Of a DNA stretch of 64,000 nucleotides, positions 1-13,470 are shown piece after piece. The notes beneath the pieces are model-generated. The model did not search any database and was not told where the DNA came from. It saw nothing but the letters and a program-made list of their open reading frames with translations. Both the position numbers and the translations under genes were made by a program. The stretch's first letter is position 1, and each line of letters opens with the position of its first letter. The stretch covers positions 248,001 through 312,000 of the forward strand of contig NC_084763.1 of assembly GCF_028858725.1 (NCBI RefSeq), written 5' to 3'. The stretch comes from Colius striatus. Taxonomy: Eukaryota > Chordata > Aves > Coliiformes > Coliidae.

Positions 1-2930
1 CCAGCAGAGCTGGAGGAGATTCCCAGGACAGCTCTTCTTCCAGAGGCATTCACCAGGGGTTGTGTCTTGAAAAAATCAGTGTGGAATATATAGGCAAAAT
101 TAGTAGTAACTAATCACAAGGACCAAAATGGTAAATAACCAGCAACTCTAAAAGAATTCAAAGGTCCTGTACAACCTCTAGGATAAAACTGCTTTGGTAG
201 CAGCAGATAGACGTTACAATATGACACACCTCTATTTTTTACAAGGATGCCATAAGAAATCTGGAAAAGTACAGGCCTGATGTCTGTAGCAGGCAATTTA
301 ATGGAAACTGTAAGGCAGATTAGAGCTAGTGAGCATATGCACAAAGATGCTATAATAAAGATGAGTCACAGCGGCACTTATAAGGAGAAGAACTGCCTCA
401 CAATCCTACTGAAACATGAGTCAACAAGCTTGTGTCCAAGGAAGACAGACCCTGGAATCCTGGCCATGGATTTCTGGAAGGTATTTGTAGAGATCAATCA
501 TGAACAGCTTTAAAAAGGTACACTGCCAAGGCATAATTGCAGGGGTAAATAACAGGGTTGAACGATGGGAAGTAAGACAATAGGAGTCAAGGGTCCCTTT
601 TCACAGTAAAAGTTGGTCACCAATAGAATCTCACAAGGATGTGTTCTGGAACCTGATCTGTGCAACACATTTCCTCATCTGGAAAAGGCAGGGTCATATT
701 CTGCTGATGGGATGGTGTCATTTAGGGAAATACAGGGAATGGCAGGCTGAGAACAACTGCAAGAAGGGTCTGAGGATACTGAGTGCATGGTCAAGAAAGG
801 GAAGATGGAATTTAGGGAAGGTCAATCAGAAGTAGTACCTGTGGGAATAAACTGTCTTATCTTCACACCTGAAATGAAGAGCCCTGAGCTATTGCAGCAG
901 TTAAAACAGGCAGGTGTATGAAAATGCCTTCTCTGTGCCCAGTACTGTGAAAGAAAGCAAATCAACTACAAAACATTGCTAAGAAAGGAGTAAAGAATAA
1001 AATGGGCAAAACAAAAATGTTGATTGATGCAGTACACAAATGTGGGTCCCCCATCTCAAAAGAAATACGAAGGCATGGGAAGGGTTAGGAAAATGGGATC
1101 ATATGCCTGCAATGGCTTCTGTAAAACAATGACAGAGATAAACCTTCTGGAAAACAGAGGGGGGATATGATAGCGGTCTGCAACAGATACATCAGCACAG
1201 ACAGAGGAACCAGACTAAGCACTGACCTTTGACAGGCAGTGTCAAATTAAACATCATTTGCAGTCCCAGCCAGATAGCCCTGAAAGAAGGTAAAATGTCA
1301 AGAGTAAGCGGCACTTGAACTAACAAGTATGGGTGCCCCGATGAGCCAAACAAGTCAGAAGCTGAAAGGAAACATAGTATTGGGGTAGTGATGCTAATAA
1401 CGTGATACTGGTAACAGAATGGCTACTCTGGCTTGAAAAATATCTGAGTGTCTGTCCCAAGGCACTACACAGGAAAAATAGGCCATGGAGACATCAACAG
1501 ACTGTACTTGTCCTGACCAGCCTCACCTGGGGCTTCCACTCAAATGCTCTGCACCATGGGCCCAGGAGCTCTGTTTGAGAACTGGCTCCCTGACTCTTGC
1601 CTGAGCTACATCACAGGTATCCTTGTGTCCACTTCTGTCTTGTGTGGTATAACATGCTGCTGAGATGCTCAGTTTGAACACAAACACCTCTAATGCCCAT
1701 GCAACATCCAACATCTTGAGCTCCACCATGCATTTGTTTCTCAGTTAACTACACCTCTGACCAGAACATCAGGCACTTGCTCCATGTGTCTGTTACATGC
1801 ACAGCCGACATGGCAATGGGTCTGTAAGCACTGAACAGTCACATCCCTCTGATTTCTAGTTAACCTTTCCTTAGGTAATATCAAGAAAAAGAATACAAGG
1901 GGATTCTACCAGTGCTGTGTTAACCATTTTGCTACAGTAAGTTTAAGCTTTTTTTTTTTTAAGAGATCTCAACATTGAAACATTGCAGATTTCAAACTAC
2001 ATCCTTGTAACCAGTACACTCTCCTTCCTCCACCACTTATCATTCCAATATCAGAGGCAAACAAGTAGAAGTATTCACTGCATGCACTAGAAGTATAGGG
2101 GAGGACAATGCCAGATAATTCACCACCTGGATGTTTTCCCAGTACTCAGAAGAGGCACTTTAGGAATGATACAGAAAAAGTCTTTGATGTCATGGTAACA
2201 GAACAAAGAACCAGAGCCCCTCTCGGAGTTATTTTCATAGCCAGAAGAAACTGTACCTCTAAACTGATGAGCAGCCTTGAGGCAACAGAGCTGCTTTCCA
2301 ACATCTGACAAATCAGAGAGAGAAGGAAAGGAAAAAAGAAAAAGGACCCAAAAAAGATACATTGCAGTACTGAAGAAATACTCACAGAGCAGTCAGAAAA
2401 CAGGGTCAAGAAGGAAGATAAGAATATGACACATCATTTTCACCCTGAACAGGGGGAGCTGACTCACACAGATTCCTACACAATGTCCCTGAGAACAGAG
2501 GCTTTTTGTGTCCTATAGTACAGTCATCTGAAAAAAACCCTTGTATATATTTATTCTCAGGACTCTTGAATACTATGTGCTGATAATCCAGCAGACAAGC
2601 CTGCAGTGCTGAGCATATCATTCAACTGTTGTTGCTGGATTTGTCTTGCACTATGGGGAAAAAACCTGAAAAAGCAGGTGAAAATGATTCAGAAGAGCAA
2701 AAATTAGCATATTCTGTGTCAATTTCCTTTACTGACAATTTATGTAACAGAAACTCATGATTCTGCAGAATGTGTGTGTATGTGTGCATATCTGTACAGA
2801 CAGTGCGGGAGAGGAGGAGAGAGAAGGAAAATAGGGAGAAGTTTCTATTTACCTGTTAGGCAAAAGGTAAAGGACTCCTCTAAGCACCAGTGATCATCTA
2901 GCTGGCTGCCTAATTAAACAGCATCTTTTT
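1..2930. other. Intergenic, no supported gene
   Basis: AT-rich non-coding sequence with only short chance open frames, a poly(T) run at about 1950 and a short TG-rich run near 2775. Position 640-700 (GTTCTGGAACCTGATCTGTG, CATCTGGAAAAG) is vaguely repeat-like. Nothing else is recognisable. Confidence 0.6.
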
Positions 2931-3395
2931 TGGGGCCAAGGCAGCTACTGACTGTTTAACATCTTCACCAATGACCTGGAAAAGCAGATCGAAGGACCCA
3001 GAGCAAGTTTCATGCCACATAAAACTAGAGGGAGCCCATGGTGCACTCACAGACAGGCCTGTCATTCAGATTGACCTTGATGAGCTGGAGGAATTACATA
3101 GAGGGAGAAACTGAGGTCACTGGGTTTGTCCGGCTGAGAGAAGAATAAGAGAGAGATCTGATTGCTGTCTTCAACTGCCTAAGAGGGTTTATACAGAAAA
3201 CTGAGTCAAGCTCTTCTTGTGTACCTGTGCATCTCGTAGAAGCAAGACTCAAAAAAAACCAACAGAAATTCTGACTGGAAGGGCAAAAGATTTCACCTGC
3301 AGAATACATAAGCAGGCTGCCCTGGAGATGGGAGGAGCCACATCCTTGGAGATTTTAAGGGCACACAGTTGGAAGTGAGAACTATTTAAGGCAAC
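2931..3395 (+). mobile_element. Degenerate CR1 LINE 3' region including RT remnant
   Basis: CTGTTTAACATCTTCACCAATGACCTGG translates as LFNIFTNDLE, the CR1 reverse-transcriptase block normally followed by the catalytic FADD, which is lost here. Further on, CTGTCTTCAACTGCCTAAGA and CAGGCTGCCCTGGAGATGGG match the CR1 3' end. The copy is old and full of stops and deletions, so it is not coding. Confidence 0.75.
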
Positions 3396-6300
3396 AGAAT
3401 TGGCAGAACAACAAAAAGACAGATATAATCTATGATTAAGTTTAAACTGGGAATTAAAAACGGACTTCTAACAATCAGGGAGTGATCTTCTGGACCAGCT
3501 CTCAATAAACACAGAATAATAAATCTAAATAGCTGATAATTGCTGTAAAATATTACATGTGACTGCAAGATACTCGACTCAATGATTTAACAGATTTCTT
3601 CCACCTCTCATGTTCCTAATTTCTATATAAATTATGAATACATGGTGGCATCATAAACTACTATCAACCTACCTCTCAATGATGCCTTCACCACTTTATC
3701 AGGAGTTTAGCAGTATTATACAGTACTGTATGATGACCTGGAAGCAGTAATATATCCCTGGAGCATGAAGCATGAACAGGGATGTCATTAACTACTGCCC
3801 AAAATAAATTGTAACAATACCACTCCAGAAATTTTCCCTAGATCTTGAGGATCAGGTCCAAGGACTGTGCTAAGCTGTAACCTTCCCACTGCTTCTTGCA
3901 CAGCTGTTCTGAACTAGTCACATGAACACATACACAAAATGGGTCTAGTAACTGCACTGATGATCCTTGTGTTGGTTACAAGTGATAAAATTTACATAAG
4001 CGCTGCATGCTGCTGATAATTTGGAGGCAGAAGGACAAAACATTTTTTACTCCTCCGTGGTAATAACTTAGTTTCTCACTCTACCAGCTCTAAGAGCTTT
4101 CAAATGCCATATGCTAGAAGCGCCCAATCCAACAAGAATACTTCATTGCTGACAGCAAGAGAGTTATCCTGGGTGAAGTTCTGGAGTGTTAAACCAAAGC
4201 ATCTGCAAGAAGGGAAAACTGTTCACATTTTCAATAGCTGACCTCACTCAAGGTCAATCAAGTAATATTTGGTTTTCTCTGTGACTAAAAATTTCTCTGC
4301 AGGTAGAATGCATTTTTAAATAAATGACATTTGTATGTATAGTCGGTTAAAATAAACAAGTTGTACTCTCAGGAATGATACTTCCTAAGACCACACTGGC
4401 ATTTACTGCATGTGTGCATAAGTGCATTAATATGGTTGCAAGGTCAGCTGAGACACCTAAATCAGACACAACTTTTACCAAGAAGCTGCCTGGCCACAAA
4501 ACTGTAGCGGCTCAGCCTCTCTGAAGGTAAAGTCTTCTGGAGATGAACAATAACAGAATTACACAATTATCAATCAATTAACTAAAGGTGAAAATACCAA
4601 ATGCAGCTTTACACTGTCCAGATGGAAGCTCTGATTAAGCAGTTACAACTTTATGTTATTTCACTAGTGTGTTCAGAGGGATGCCCTCCCTTCTTCCTCC
4701 TGAACACAGAACAAGTGATGGACGCCAATAACAATTTCAAACGTCGTTCCCTGTTGTGGAGAAGGAGCAGGTCCAGATGGTCAGCACTGGATACCCCAGA
4801 TTGGAGCTGGGACCAAAGCAGCTGAAACCTCCCGTTGACAGATGAATCTATCATTGTCAATCACCCACATTCTCTTCGTTGGGCAATCCTTTGGTGGGAC
4901 TGAATGAGTTGGATGCCAGGACACATTTTGGTCTCAGGCCCGGGCTTTCCTTTCCAGCCTAAGTAATGCCACAGGAACACCAGTCTCCACTGTCACAGCC
5001 AGGCCTGTCTCCAGCCTTCACTGATCTGGACCCCAGCCTGCAGAATCGTTTCCCCAGCTCAGCCTCTGATCTGCTTTGTGACCATGAGCTGGACTCTTGG
5101 CTGAACCCAATTGCCAAAATGTTGGATCTGCCCTGCAGCCCCTGGCTCCCATCCCCTGGGGACCACCAGCCCTCACTGCTGTTCTCCTTTGCTTCCCTCC
5201 CCTTTTCAGATGGAGGCAGATAAGAACACTGTGTTTTTCTGTATTCTGTACACAGCACGTGAACAGAGACAAAACCTGGCTGCATGGTCCAAATGCTCTG
5301 AGCCCACACAACTTCTTGAGTGTGCTGATATTTTCTCCTTCGGGCTTGGAATACATTATCTCAGCATTAAAAATACAGTAAGAATGTAAATTTTTCTTCT
5401 TAACTAATGTCATTAATTTCAACTGAGAAAAAAAAAGCTTTATATAAGAGTTACACCCCCTCACCCTACAAAAATATTTGTTTCCTGTATTGTCTGCAAA
5501 CAGCAACTACTTCTCTCTAACGGCAGTGTTAATTGCACCAAAAATCTTGTGTAGATTCAGAAACTTGCATGAGCAAAACCAGATCCAGGACCAAGATCTT
5601 TACCAGGAGCAACGACATTGTCTGTGTTCTGTCAGTGAACTGAACTACAAAAAAAAAAAAAAAAAAAAAAAAATCAGTAATTTCATGAGAACTTACTTTT
5701 ATGATAAATCCTGCACTTAAATTCAACAGTGAAACCATCATGGCAATTCCCTCTGATTTTCTGGTTGCAGCCTTCCTCTCACCGTGTTCAGTTGAAAATG
5801 AGGCTTCTGGTTTCGTAGAACTCTTACAAATAAAAGCATGCTTATGTTGTAATTTTACTGTTTTTCCTGATGAATATAGTTGCAGGGTGATCATCTGATC
5901 AGGCACTAATCTCTAAGCTTGTGATCCACTTGTCTTTGCCTGCAAGGATGGGATCCAGTGTAAAATTTCCTCCCATTGAGCACATTGTTTTTTCCAGTAT
6001 GAAATTGTCATGCAAAACAGAGACAGCTTTAACATCAGTTCAGAGAGCAACCTGGTCTGACTCTTTGGGAAAGTAAGCTTTCAGCATCTGTAGTATCCCG
6101 CGTCAATAATTTTAGTGGTTTAGTCGAATATCACGTGAAGGACTATTTTTGCATGTTTGATTGTTATGAGATGGTTTAGTCAGCAACTTTGATGCCCTCA
6201 GTTCCTACACCAGAGAGCAAAGTAAACAGTCCTCCATGCAACTCCAGTTCTGACAGGCTTTTATAAACACACCTTGTTCACATCTCTTCTGTCAGAGTTC

Positions 6301-9172
6301 TTACACGTGATACCCACTTTTGTTTCTCCTTTATACCTTGGCTCAACCGTTCTGATTGTGCTATATCCATTTTCCAGATTGCTGAGGTAAGAAGAGGGGA
6401 AAAAGAACAACTTAACACATACCAGATGCAGGCACGTGATGGGCTTGTACAGCGGCTTAGTGAAGGTTTCTTTTCTCTGCTTACACCATCAAATGTCACG
6501 TCAAATGATGAACAGTCACGAGTGTTCCAGACAGCAGACACTCACCATGTACCTGCACATGTCAATCCGGGGTAAAATTATTTAAGGGACTCATGTTAAG
6601 GTTTCCACAGAGGATGCTGTTTTCTCTGTCGCAGCAATGTTTTGAATAGCAGCATGGGTAGTGTTGGATGCCTGCAAATTCATGTTGGAGGATACTTGAG
6701 AAACACTTTGATGGCAGAGGATCCATTCACTTTTCCTGTTTTACACTCATTACTCTGACATCGAAGCAATACAGTTCAATGCAGGTATCTGGCAAAGTTC
6801 CCCAAGTGTGAATCTTGGGATTCAAAAGGACAGAAACTACTTTTATCTTTGCATAAAACAATACCTATGCTTCTGTCACCACCTTTTTGTCTCTTAAACA
6901 CCTAAGGTTCCCTTATCTAATGCAAGGTAAAATACTAATGCTTACTAAAACAACACCAGCAAAATGACAGCCTTCAGATTACAAAACTGACAGGAGTCTC
7001 TTCAGCAGTATTAGTTACTGCTGATTATTGTAGCATCTGAAACCCCACAGTTTGTCTTAGAGCCGCTTCCTCCTGCCTGGACTACTCCTTGGGATTCATC
7101 CCTCCTGCCATTCACTTCAGAGCTATCACGTTAGCACTGCAGCTTTTCTGATGCTTTGTCTAGGGGACATAATATAGATCCTACAGGAAGGTCAAAAGCT
7201 GTCTCCAAATTTTGCTACTGAGAGTTCAAATAGATAAAACTTTGGATATACTTTTTCTTGCAGTTTTCCTTGAAAAAAAACCTCTCCAAAGCTCACACAG
7301 CAAGAAAGGGAAAAATCAGTTTCTACAGGAACTCTCCCTCTCACAACTACACACACAGCTCATTCAAAGACAGGACCCACACCTGAGCTTCAGTGTGGTT
7401 CCTGGGGCCATGGCCAGAGGACACGTACAGAGGCCAGAGGTGAGGTTGCTCAGAGCACCCAAATCCCACTGGTGTCCTTGGGGCCCTGCCAGCTGCCTCC
7501 CCTGACATCCTCCTGCCTCGCCCTCACACAGAGGACCACTTTCAGAGCCACTCTGCTGGGGGGTGTTCCTGTGCTGCTTTATTGACAGCACATTTGGCAC
7601 GTCCCAGGTCCAGTGTGTAACAGCATGGACGTGTGTCTGATCCCAGAGCCTACCAAGAGGGTTGTTTTAATGGGGACTTGACAAAACAGCACACTCTTAC
7701 CCATGTTGCTACCTCGGTCCTATCCCAATAGTCAGCCAAGGCGTGTTGGCTAATACAGCCTCAAAGCATTGTGCAAACAGTTAAACACCTGGGATGATCA
7801 TATGTCCCCCTGTTTATTCATATAGAAGGCAACTATCATCTGAACTATCAGCTACATCACAAGAATTCGTAAACGTCTGTGCTTGCAGAACTGAGGCTGC
7901 CAGAGACTATGGTGCTGTCATGGTGACAAGCTGTGAAGATGGTTAGCCTTCTTCATTTCCTCAGCAGAGCCTCTCTAATTGCACCTCTCATCAATATTGC
8001 CTCATCAGTATTGGTCAGAGGGTGACATGTGCTGTGAGTGACCACCCAAGTGTTGTTTGTGCAGAACTTCATTAGGAACCTCAGCATCAGATTCTTCCTG
8101 TTTTTCATGCATGAGAAACAGGAAGGACAGTTTCTGTTCTAAAAGCAACAGCAAAGAAACCATGATTATGTGCTGCTGGCTATTTCACCTCTGCCAAACA
8201 AACACAATAACCCTGCAGGCATCATTTCACTCTTTTTAAATGGCCCCATTCAGCAATGAGTAGATTCACAGCTATCAACAGTAGCAAATTTTCTTGTTTG
8301 TCATCAAGAGAAGAGACCAAAGTCTCTGAGACTCAGACTTCATGGCATATACATCTCAGCCTGTAGAAGTCTCCTGTTGAACTCACGGGGCTTTTTAAAT
8401 CCCAGATTAATAACCCTCCTCTTTCAGACCCTGTCTGCCCTTCCCAGTGCCCCCTCATCCCCAAGCATCCTCTCTGAACTCAAGTGCTCATCATTGGAGA
8501 AATAAGGCAGAACTTTGAACTCCAAGCCCTATCATCTCTGCTCTTCTCAGCTTAATCCAAGAAGCGAAGTGCAATTAAAAGACCATGTTAAGGGCAATTA
8601 AAAAGAAAGCATACAGTTTACAGTATTATTCCATATTTTAACATTTAAAGCCACCAGTGTCTGTTTTTTTTTTTTTTTAAAGGAAATGGTTTTAATAACC
8701 AGTTTTTGCAGGGTGTGTTCAAACAGAGTTGGAAAATCTTTTCATGTCAAGGATGGGAACTTCACATAAAAGGACAACACTGAATTTCCACAAGTCTATT
8801 TGCCTAGGCCAGCACTTATTCAGTCTGAAGCTTTGAAATTTACGAGCTTTTATAGAAGTATAAACAAAATTACAGAAGAAACATAAACAAAATCTCTCAT
8901 GTTTAAGTAGTATTTTGAGGTTAACTTTCACTTCTGTAGTAGCTGCAATAAACATCGAATTCTTCTGAAAACATCTGTCTATTCACTTCTTCCTGACTGA
9001 GTGCAGCTTCTTTCTGCAGAACCCTGTCCTTAACCATGTCACTTAAGGAAGGGCCTTGTTATCTGACCTAACCACATCCCCATCCCCTCATATCTAAGCT
9101 GAGTAGCACACAGCTCCACTCCCCAGGAAGGGCACTTCCTACCAGGTACCTACCCTCCCCAGAGCACGAGGA
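3396..9172. other. Intergenic, no supported gene
   Basis: No gene is seen. A GC-rich stretch at 4940-5220 (CAGCC/CTGCAGCCC-rich) and another at 7370-7560 resemble fragments of old GC-rich LTRs, but I cannot name them. A poly(A) run lies at 5649 and poly(T) at about 8668. Confidence 0.55.
5649..5673 (+). repeat. Poly(A) run of 25
   Basis: An uninterrupted A25. It may be the tail of an old retroposed transcript, but no AATAAA lies shortly upstream and I recognise no source. Slippage is an equal explanation. Confidence 0.9.
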
Positions 9173-9305
9173 GTTTCATAGAATCACTTCTGGTACAAAA
9201 GACCTTCAAGATCATCAAGTCCAACAACTGCCCTCACACTGCCAAGCCCATCACTAAACCACAGAATCATAGAATCATTTTGGAACCATCATTTGTATCC
9301 CATGC
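9173..9305 (-). mobile_element. CR1 3' end fragment
   Basis: The runs CATAGAATCACTTCTGGT, GATCATCAAGTCCAACAACT and TAGAATCATTTTGGAACC are the reverse complement of the CR1 3' terminus. Two tail motifs about 80 bases apart suggest two nested or tandem fragments. Confidence 0.8.
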
Positions 9306-9929
9306 CAGTGAGCAGCGATTCATGCCAGTGACTCCATCCGTGACAACTGCTGCTCCAATGAGTATTTTACTGCATTGCTGCAAAACTCTCAGAATGACTG
9401 AGAAAGCTTGAAATAGTCTGCCTGGTTGGAACATTTACACAGGAGTTACAAGTTTCAGTGTCTTAATCAAGGTCCAGTTAACCATACAGCCCTAGGCACT
9501 GGTGCCAGCGAGTGAGAAGGGAGCTGTGGGATGATACAGAGATGAACAGTGACTCCCTGAGGAACAAGTACAAACTACCAGGGAGAAAAGATAAAAAAAG
9601 TCATGTGAAGTACTTGGATAAACTGTGAGCCAGAGGAAGTTTGGGGCAGAGCAGAGGCTGCATCAGGCGCCTCACAAGGGGCATGCACGAGATGAGGCCC
9701 GACAGCAGGAGCTGGACAGAGCAGCCCTGGGGGCTGTGGGTCCTGGGGCAATGCCTAGGGCTGTGGTCCCACCTGAGGGGCTCGGTGCTCGCTGTGCCAT
9801 GAGGCAGCTGCATAATGTCTGTGCAGGGACAGGGCTCTGCACCACCCCACACAACTTGCCCCTATTGATCCTCTTATTCGATGGGCAAAATCCTGCCTAA
9901 ATTCTCAGTCACTGGTTAGTAGTAGCCCC

Positions 9930-10320
9930 TCCCCTTCTGATGCTGGTTGGCTACGTGGAAGTTACCCCCTTGCTCTGTAAATCGGCACGCACAGTCCCTA
10001 CCAAGTCTGGGCGGCCTGCTAGTGCCGAGCTCAGTTGGTGGTCGTGTCTCTCTCACTCACCTTCACCTTGCCTCAGCTCCTGCAGACTTTGTGCTGACTT
10101 CGCGCTGCTCCGGCACCATCAGCCTGTGGGGCTTGAGGCAAGAGCTTCCCTCCTCATCTGTCTCTGCTCCCTACTCAAAGGCACCAAGCAGTTCACACAA
10201 TAAAGCTGTTGGTTTACTGTCAGTGTGGCCGTAGCCCAGGCATTAATGCCTTCTTCTGCTCCCAGAACCTGTTTCCTAAGACACCTGGCTCCTCATCCTT
10301 GCGTTAGAGGAAAGTTCTGC
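9930..10320 (+). mobile_element. Solo-LTR-like element, copy A (forward orientation)
   Basis: It is homologous to the reverse copy at 46942-47340 over about 390 bases, with indels. It carries CACACAATAAAGCTGTTGG, containing a canonical poly(A) signal at about 10200. The upstream GC-rich stretch 9640-9900 may be part of the same element but has no match in the other copy. No coding remnants were seen. Confidence 0.5.
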
Positions 10321-10429
10321 TCAGGCACATCGTGACTCTCCTCCAAGCACTGGGCAGCCTGGCCCGTGACCGCTGCAGCCTCCTGCAGCTCACCCTACAG
10401 ACAGGAATACTGTGTCGAGGTGCAGCCAT

Positions 10430-10665
10430 GGTGGCAGAGGGCAGCCATGAGGCAGTGAAAGCAGTGAAAGGCCCCCCGGGCTCTTCCCGCCAACCGCTCG
10501 CTCCCACAGCCGGCTGCCGCCTCATGCCAGCGGCTCGGCCCCGCTCCCTCGGCCCCGGCCCCTCCTGAGGCGCTGAGCGCCGTTTGCTCTCATGTGCTCG
10601 CGGCACAGGCAGCAGTTGCACAGGCTGGGCACTGCTCCGTGCAGCCATCTTGCCCGCTAAGTCAC
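10430..10665. promoter_or_regulatory. Small CpG-rich block with YY1-like motif
   Basis: A local rise in GC and CpG (CGGCTCGGCCCCGCTCCCTC near 10530) lies in AT-rich intergenic DNA. On the minus strand there is GGCAAGATGGCTGC (about 10646), the AAGATGGC core typical of YY1 sites at transcription starts. It directly follows LTR-like copy A. It may be a minor CpG island for a noncoding transcript, or simply GC-rich repeat sequence. Confidence 0.35.
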
Positions 10666-12989
10666 AGTTCATGGTTTGTATCTGGCAGAGCTACTCCTTG
10701 AAAAGGTATTGTCCCGTATCTGTTTCATGACCGAAATCAGCCAGACCTTTAGCCCGTTCTCTGTGACATCCCATTATGCCAAGCAGCACTCACAAGGAAA
10801 AGCTCAAGTTGTTTCATCCTACATTTCACCACGTATTTTAGCCAGGAGAAAAGGAGACTAAGACACGATCACTCTCTACAGCCACCTGGAAGGACTGTGG
10901 AAATTCAGCAAAGCAGCCCAGCTTGTTTGTTTTCTCTTTTCTCCTGACCTTTTACACTTGCAAATAAACAAGTATTGATCTATTTTAGAGCAGCTATGTT
11001 GAAAAGACATACAGAAAATGGAACCCTCAATCTATAATCTTAAGGATACTTAGACACCAAAAGACACAGATACAACATTCCATAATCTCCCAGACACCAC
11101 TGAAGTTATTCTTATATAAAGCTCCCAATTTGTCCCTGTTTCTCAGGATAGGCTTGTTCTTCCTTGTCGCCCTTCCCTATCGTATGCTTCCAAAGCCACT
11201 CACCTTAGGTGTGCTGCTCCTTGGATGTGTGCTGAGGTGGCCAGCACAGAATATCTGAGGAGCTTCAGAGACTCTTAGGTGACATCAAGAAAAATCCTCC
11301 CCCGAAGGCCTTTTATGCTGTTGGGGGCTGAGCTTCCCCAGCTGCAGCCTGTTCATCTGTTTGCATCTTTCTTTCTGCACAAAATCATTTCACCTGATTT
11401 CTCTTCTCACCTGATTTCTTTTCTCCCTTGACCTCTCCCTACATTCCTGCTTCAGCTTTCTCTATAGAAGCCTAATTCCATCTTTTAAGAAAACATTCAA
11501 TCCCCATCCCCAATCCTGTGCAATTGTGGTGCCTGCTGCCTCACAGGGGGTTTGTGTCTGCCTGTGAGAGCATACGTGTTGTGGGCTTTTCTTGTACTGT
11601 ATAGAGAAAAGGGCAACAAGCTTTCTCTGTGTCATTCAAGCTATAGTGAGTTGGCAGGCTGAACATGAGCACAGCCTCACTAGTCAGGGACAGCATTTTG
11701 CACAGGGCAGCTCTCTTTTGTTTATGCCTGCACAGCCCTGCAGTAAACATGGCATTGTTTTTCACCCTATCATATGCCCAGGCTTCTTTTTCCATGCACA
11801 AAGCTAGAACAAGATGCATATGGTGGTGTACCTAAGCTGTTTGAATCAACAGTCAGTAGGCACAGGCGAATATGGAGCAGTGCAACAGGTCTCCATGTCC
11901 TACAGAGACCTGCCTCGTTTATTCAACATGAGCAAATTGAACTTCAGTTGAACAAGTTGCTGTAAGAGCCTACATCTATCAAATAAATGGATTGTAAAAG
12001 GCTGGAACTCAGATGGTGGGAAGAAAATGTGTCTTAACTCCCTCCAAAGAATTTATGCCGCCATTCACTGGAGCATCGGGCTTAGTTTGGGCATGATGTA
12101 GGTGGATGAGGAACACAAAGGCACTATTTTCACATAATAAGCCCTTTAAGACTTTTGAATTGAAATCATTACATTTTGGAAGAGACTCACCTCACAGACC
12201 TGTATCTGCCACGTATTGGATCAGCAGAAGAATTTATATCTGAGCCAAGGTTATTTGGGTCCTGATATCTTTATTGATTTACAGGCCAGCTGGCATGAGT
12301 TACTTCAGCTTCTTCGTGACACTTTGCAGCTTGAGTGCTGCTTTCAGGAACTGTGTGTTTGCTTTATGTTGTTTTGCTTTTGATACTGTAACCCTAAAAC
12401 CAACCTTGAGGACAGACCCTGCTAAAAAAAATGTGTTTCAACATACAGCTAAGAACAGATGTTATTTATATCCAGGCTGTTGTGGAAGAAACAATGGCAG
12501 TGAGACTTTTTTTCCCCTGTAACAATTCTAATCAATTATTACACTGGTGTGCCACATTTACCTTTCTTCTTTAATAACAAAGTGACATAAACATCAGACA
12601 AGCCACATCTGCACTGATGTGTACCATTCCATCCTGTCTTTGTGCAAATACTGTGAGAGGGAGAAGGAGTTAATAACTGACAAATTGTCAGAACAGCACT
12701 TTCAGAAGGATGATGCAGTCACCTTGCAATCAGGAGGAGAAAGGTGGCAGTGGGGAATCCATTTTGTAAGTTTGTCAAGCAAAGGCAAAGCTGAGCAGCG
12801 TTAATAAAGGCAGATGATCACAAGGAAATGAGCTGAAATAAACTTGGGACTGTCAGGGGCTCTGCAGTTCACGTTTGGGTTTAGCTCTGTCATCACCTGG
12901 TCTGGCCAGACTCCTCAAATCTTCTAGGCTTCCGTATAACTCCACTTCAGTGATATTCAGAAATATCATACAGGGCGCTGGAGCAGATA
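10666..12989. other. Intergenic, no supported gene
   Basis: Unremarkable AT-rich sequence between the CpG-rich block and the ERVL-type LTR. There are no splice-bounded conserved frames or RNA genes that I can recognise. Confidence 0.6.
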
Positions 12990-13470
12990 TTCCCCTTCAG
13001 GCCATGGTGCAGCCCATGGTGAGGCAGCTGTGCCCCTGCAGCCATGGAGGCCCTGGGGAAGCAGAGATCCACTCACAGCCTGGGCATGAGCCCATACCAG
13101 AGCAGGTGGATGCCTGAGGGGGGCTGTGACCCCGTGGGAAGCCCATTTTGGAGCAAGTTCCTGGCAGGACCTGAGAACCCATGGAGAGAGGAACCATGCC
13201 AGACCAGGTTTGCTGTCCGGACTTGTGACCCCATGGGTGACCCATGCTGGAGCAGTTAATTCCTGAAGGACTGTTTCTGCTCTGGATGAGACCCATGTTG
13301 GGGCAGTTTGCTGAATGATCTCCCTGTCCTCATCTCAACCCATGAGCCCTTTATTATATTTCTATCTCCTCTGTCCAGTTTAGGAGGAGGAGTGATCGAA
13401 TGGCTTTGGTGGACACCTGGCACATGGCCACCACAACCCCCAAGGGCAGATAGAGCCGGCAGCCTCCTCC
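12990..13470 (+). mobile_element. Avian ERVL-type solo LTR
   Basis: Blocks of the form 'GTGACCCCRTGG...CCCATGCTGGAGCAG...CCTGAAGGACTG' recur three times. They are followed by CTCCCTGTCCTCATCTCAAC, CTCCTCTGTCCAG, GAGGAGTGATCGAATGGCTT and TGGTGGACACCTGGC. These are the hallmark runs of a widespread bird LTR that I recognise from memory. No retroviral coding sequence is adjacent, so it is a solo LTR. Confidence 0.7.

Noticed and set aside
5018..5506. 162-codon minus-strand frame and overlapping plus frames at 4966-5389
   Set aside because: They overlap the GC-rich repeat-like block on both strands, with no recognisable protein and no splice context.
10304..10672. 122-codon minus-strand frame starting MNCDLAGKMAAR
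   Set aside because: It lies in the small CpG-rich block with no downstream exon or donor that I could justify; kept only as a possible promoter block.
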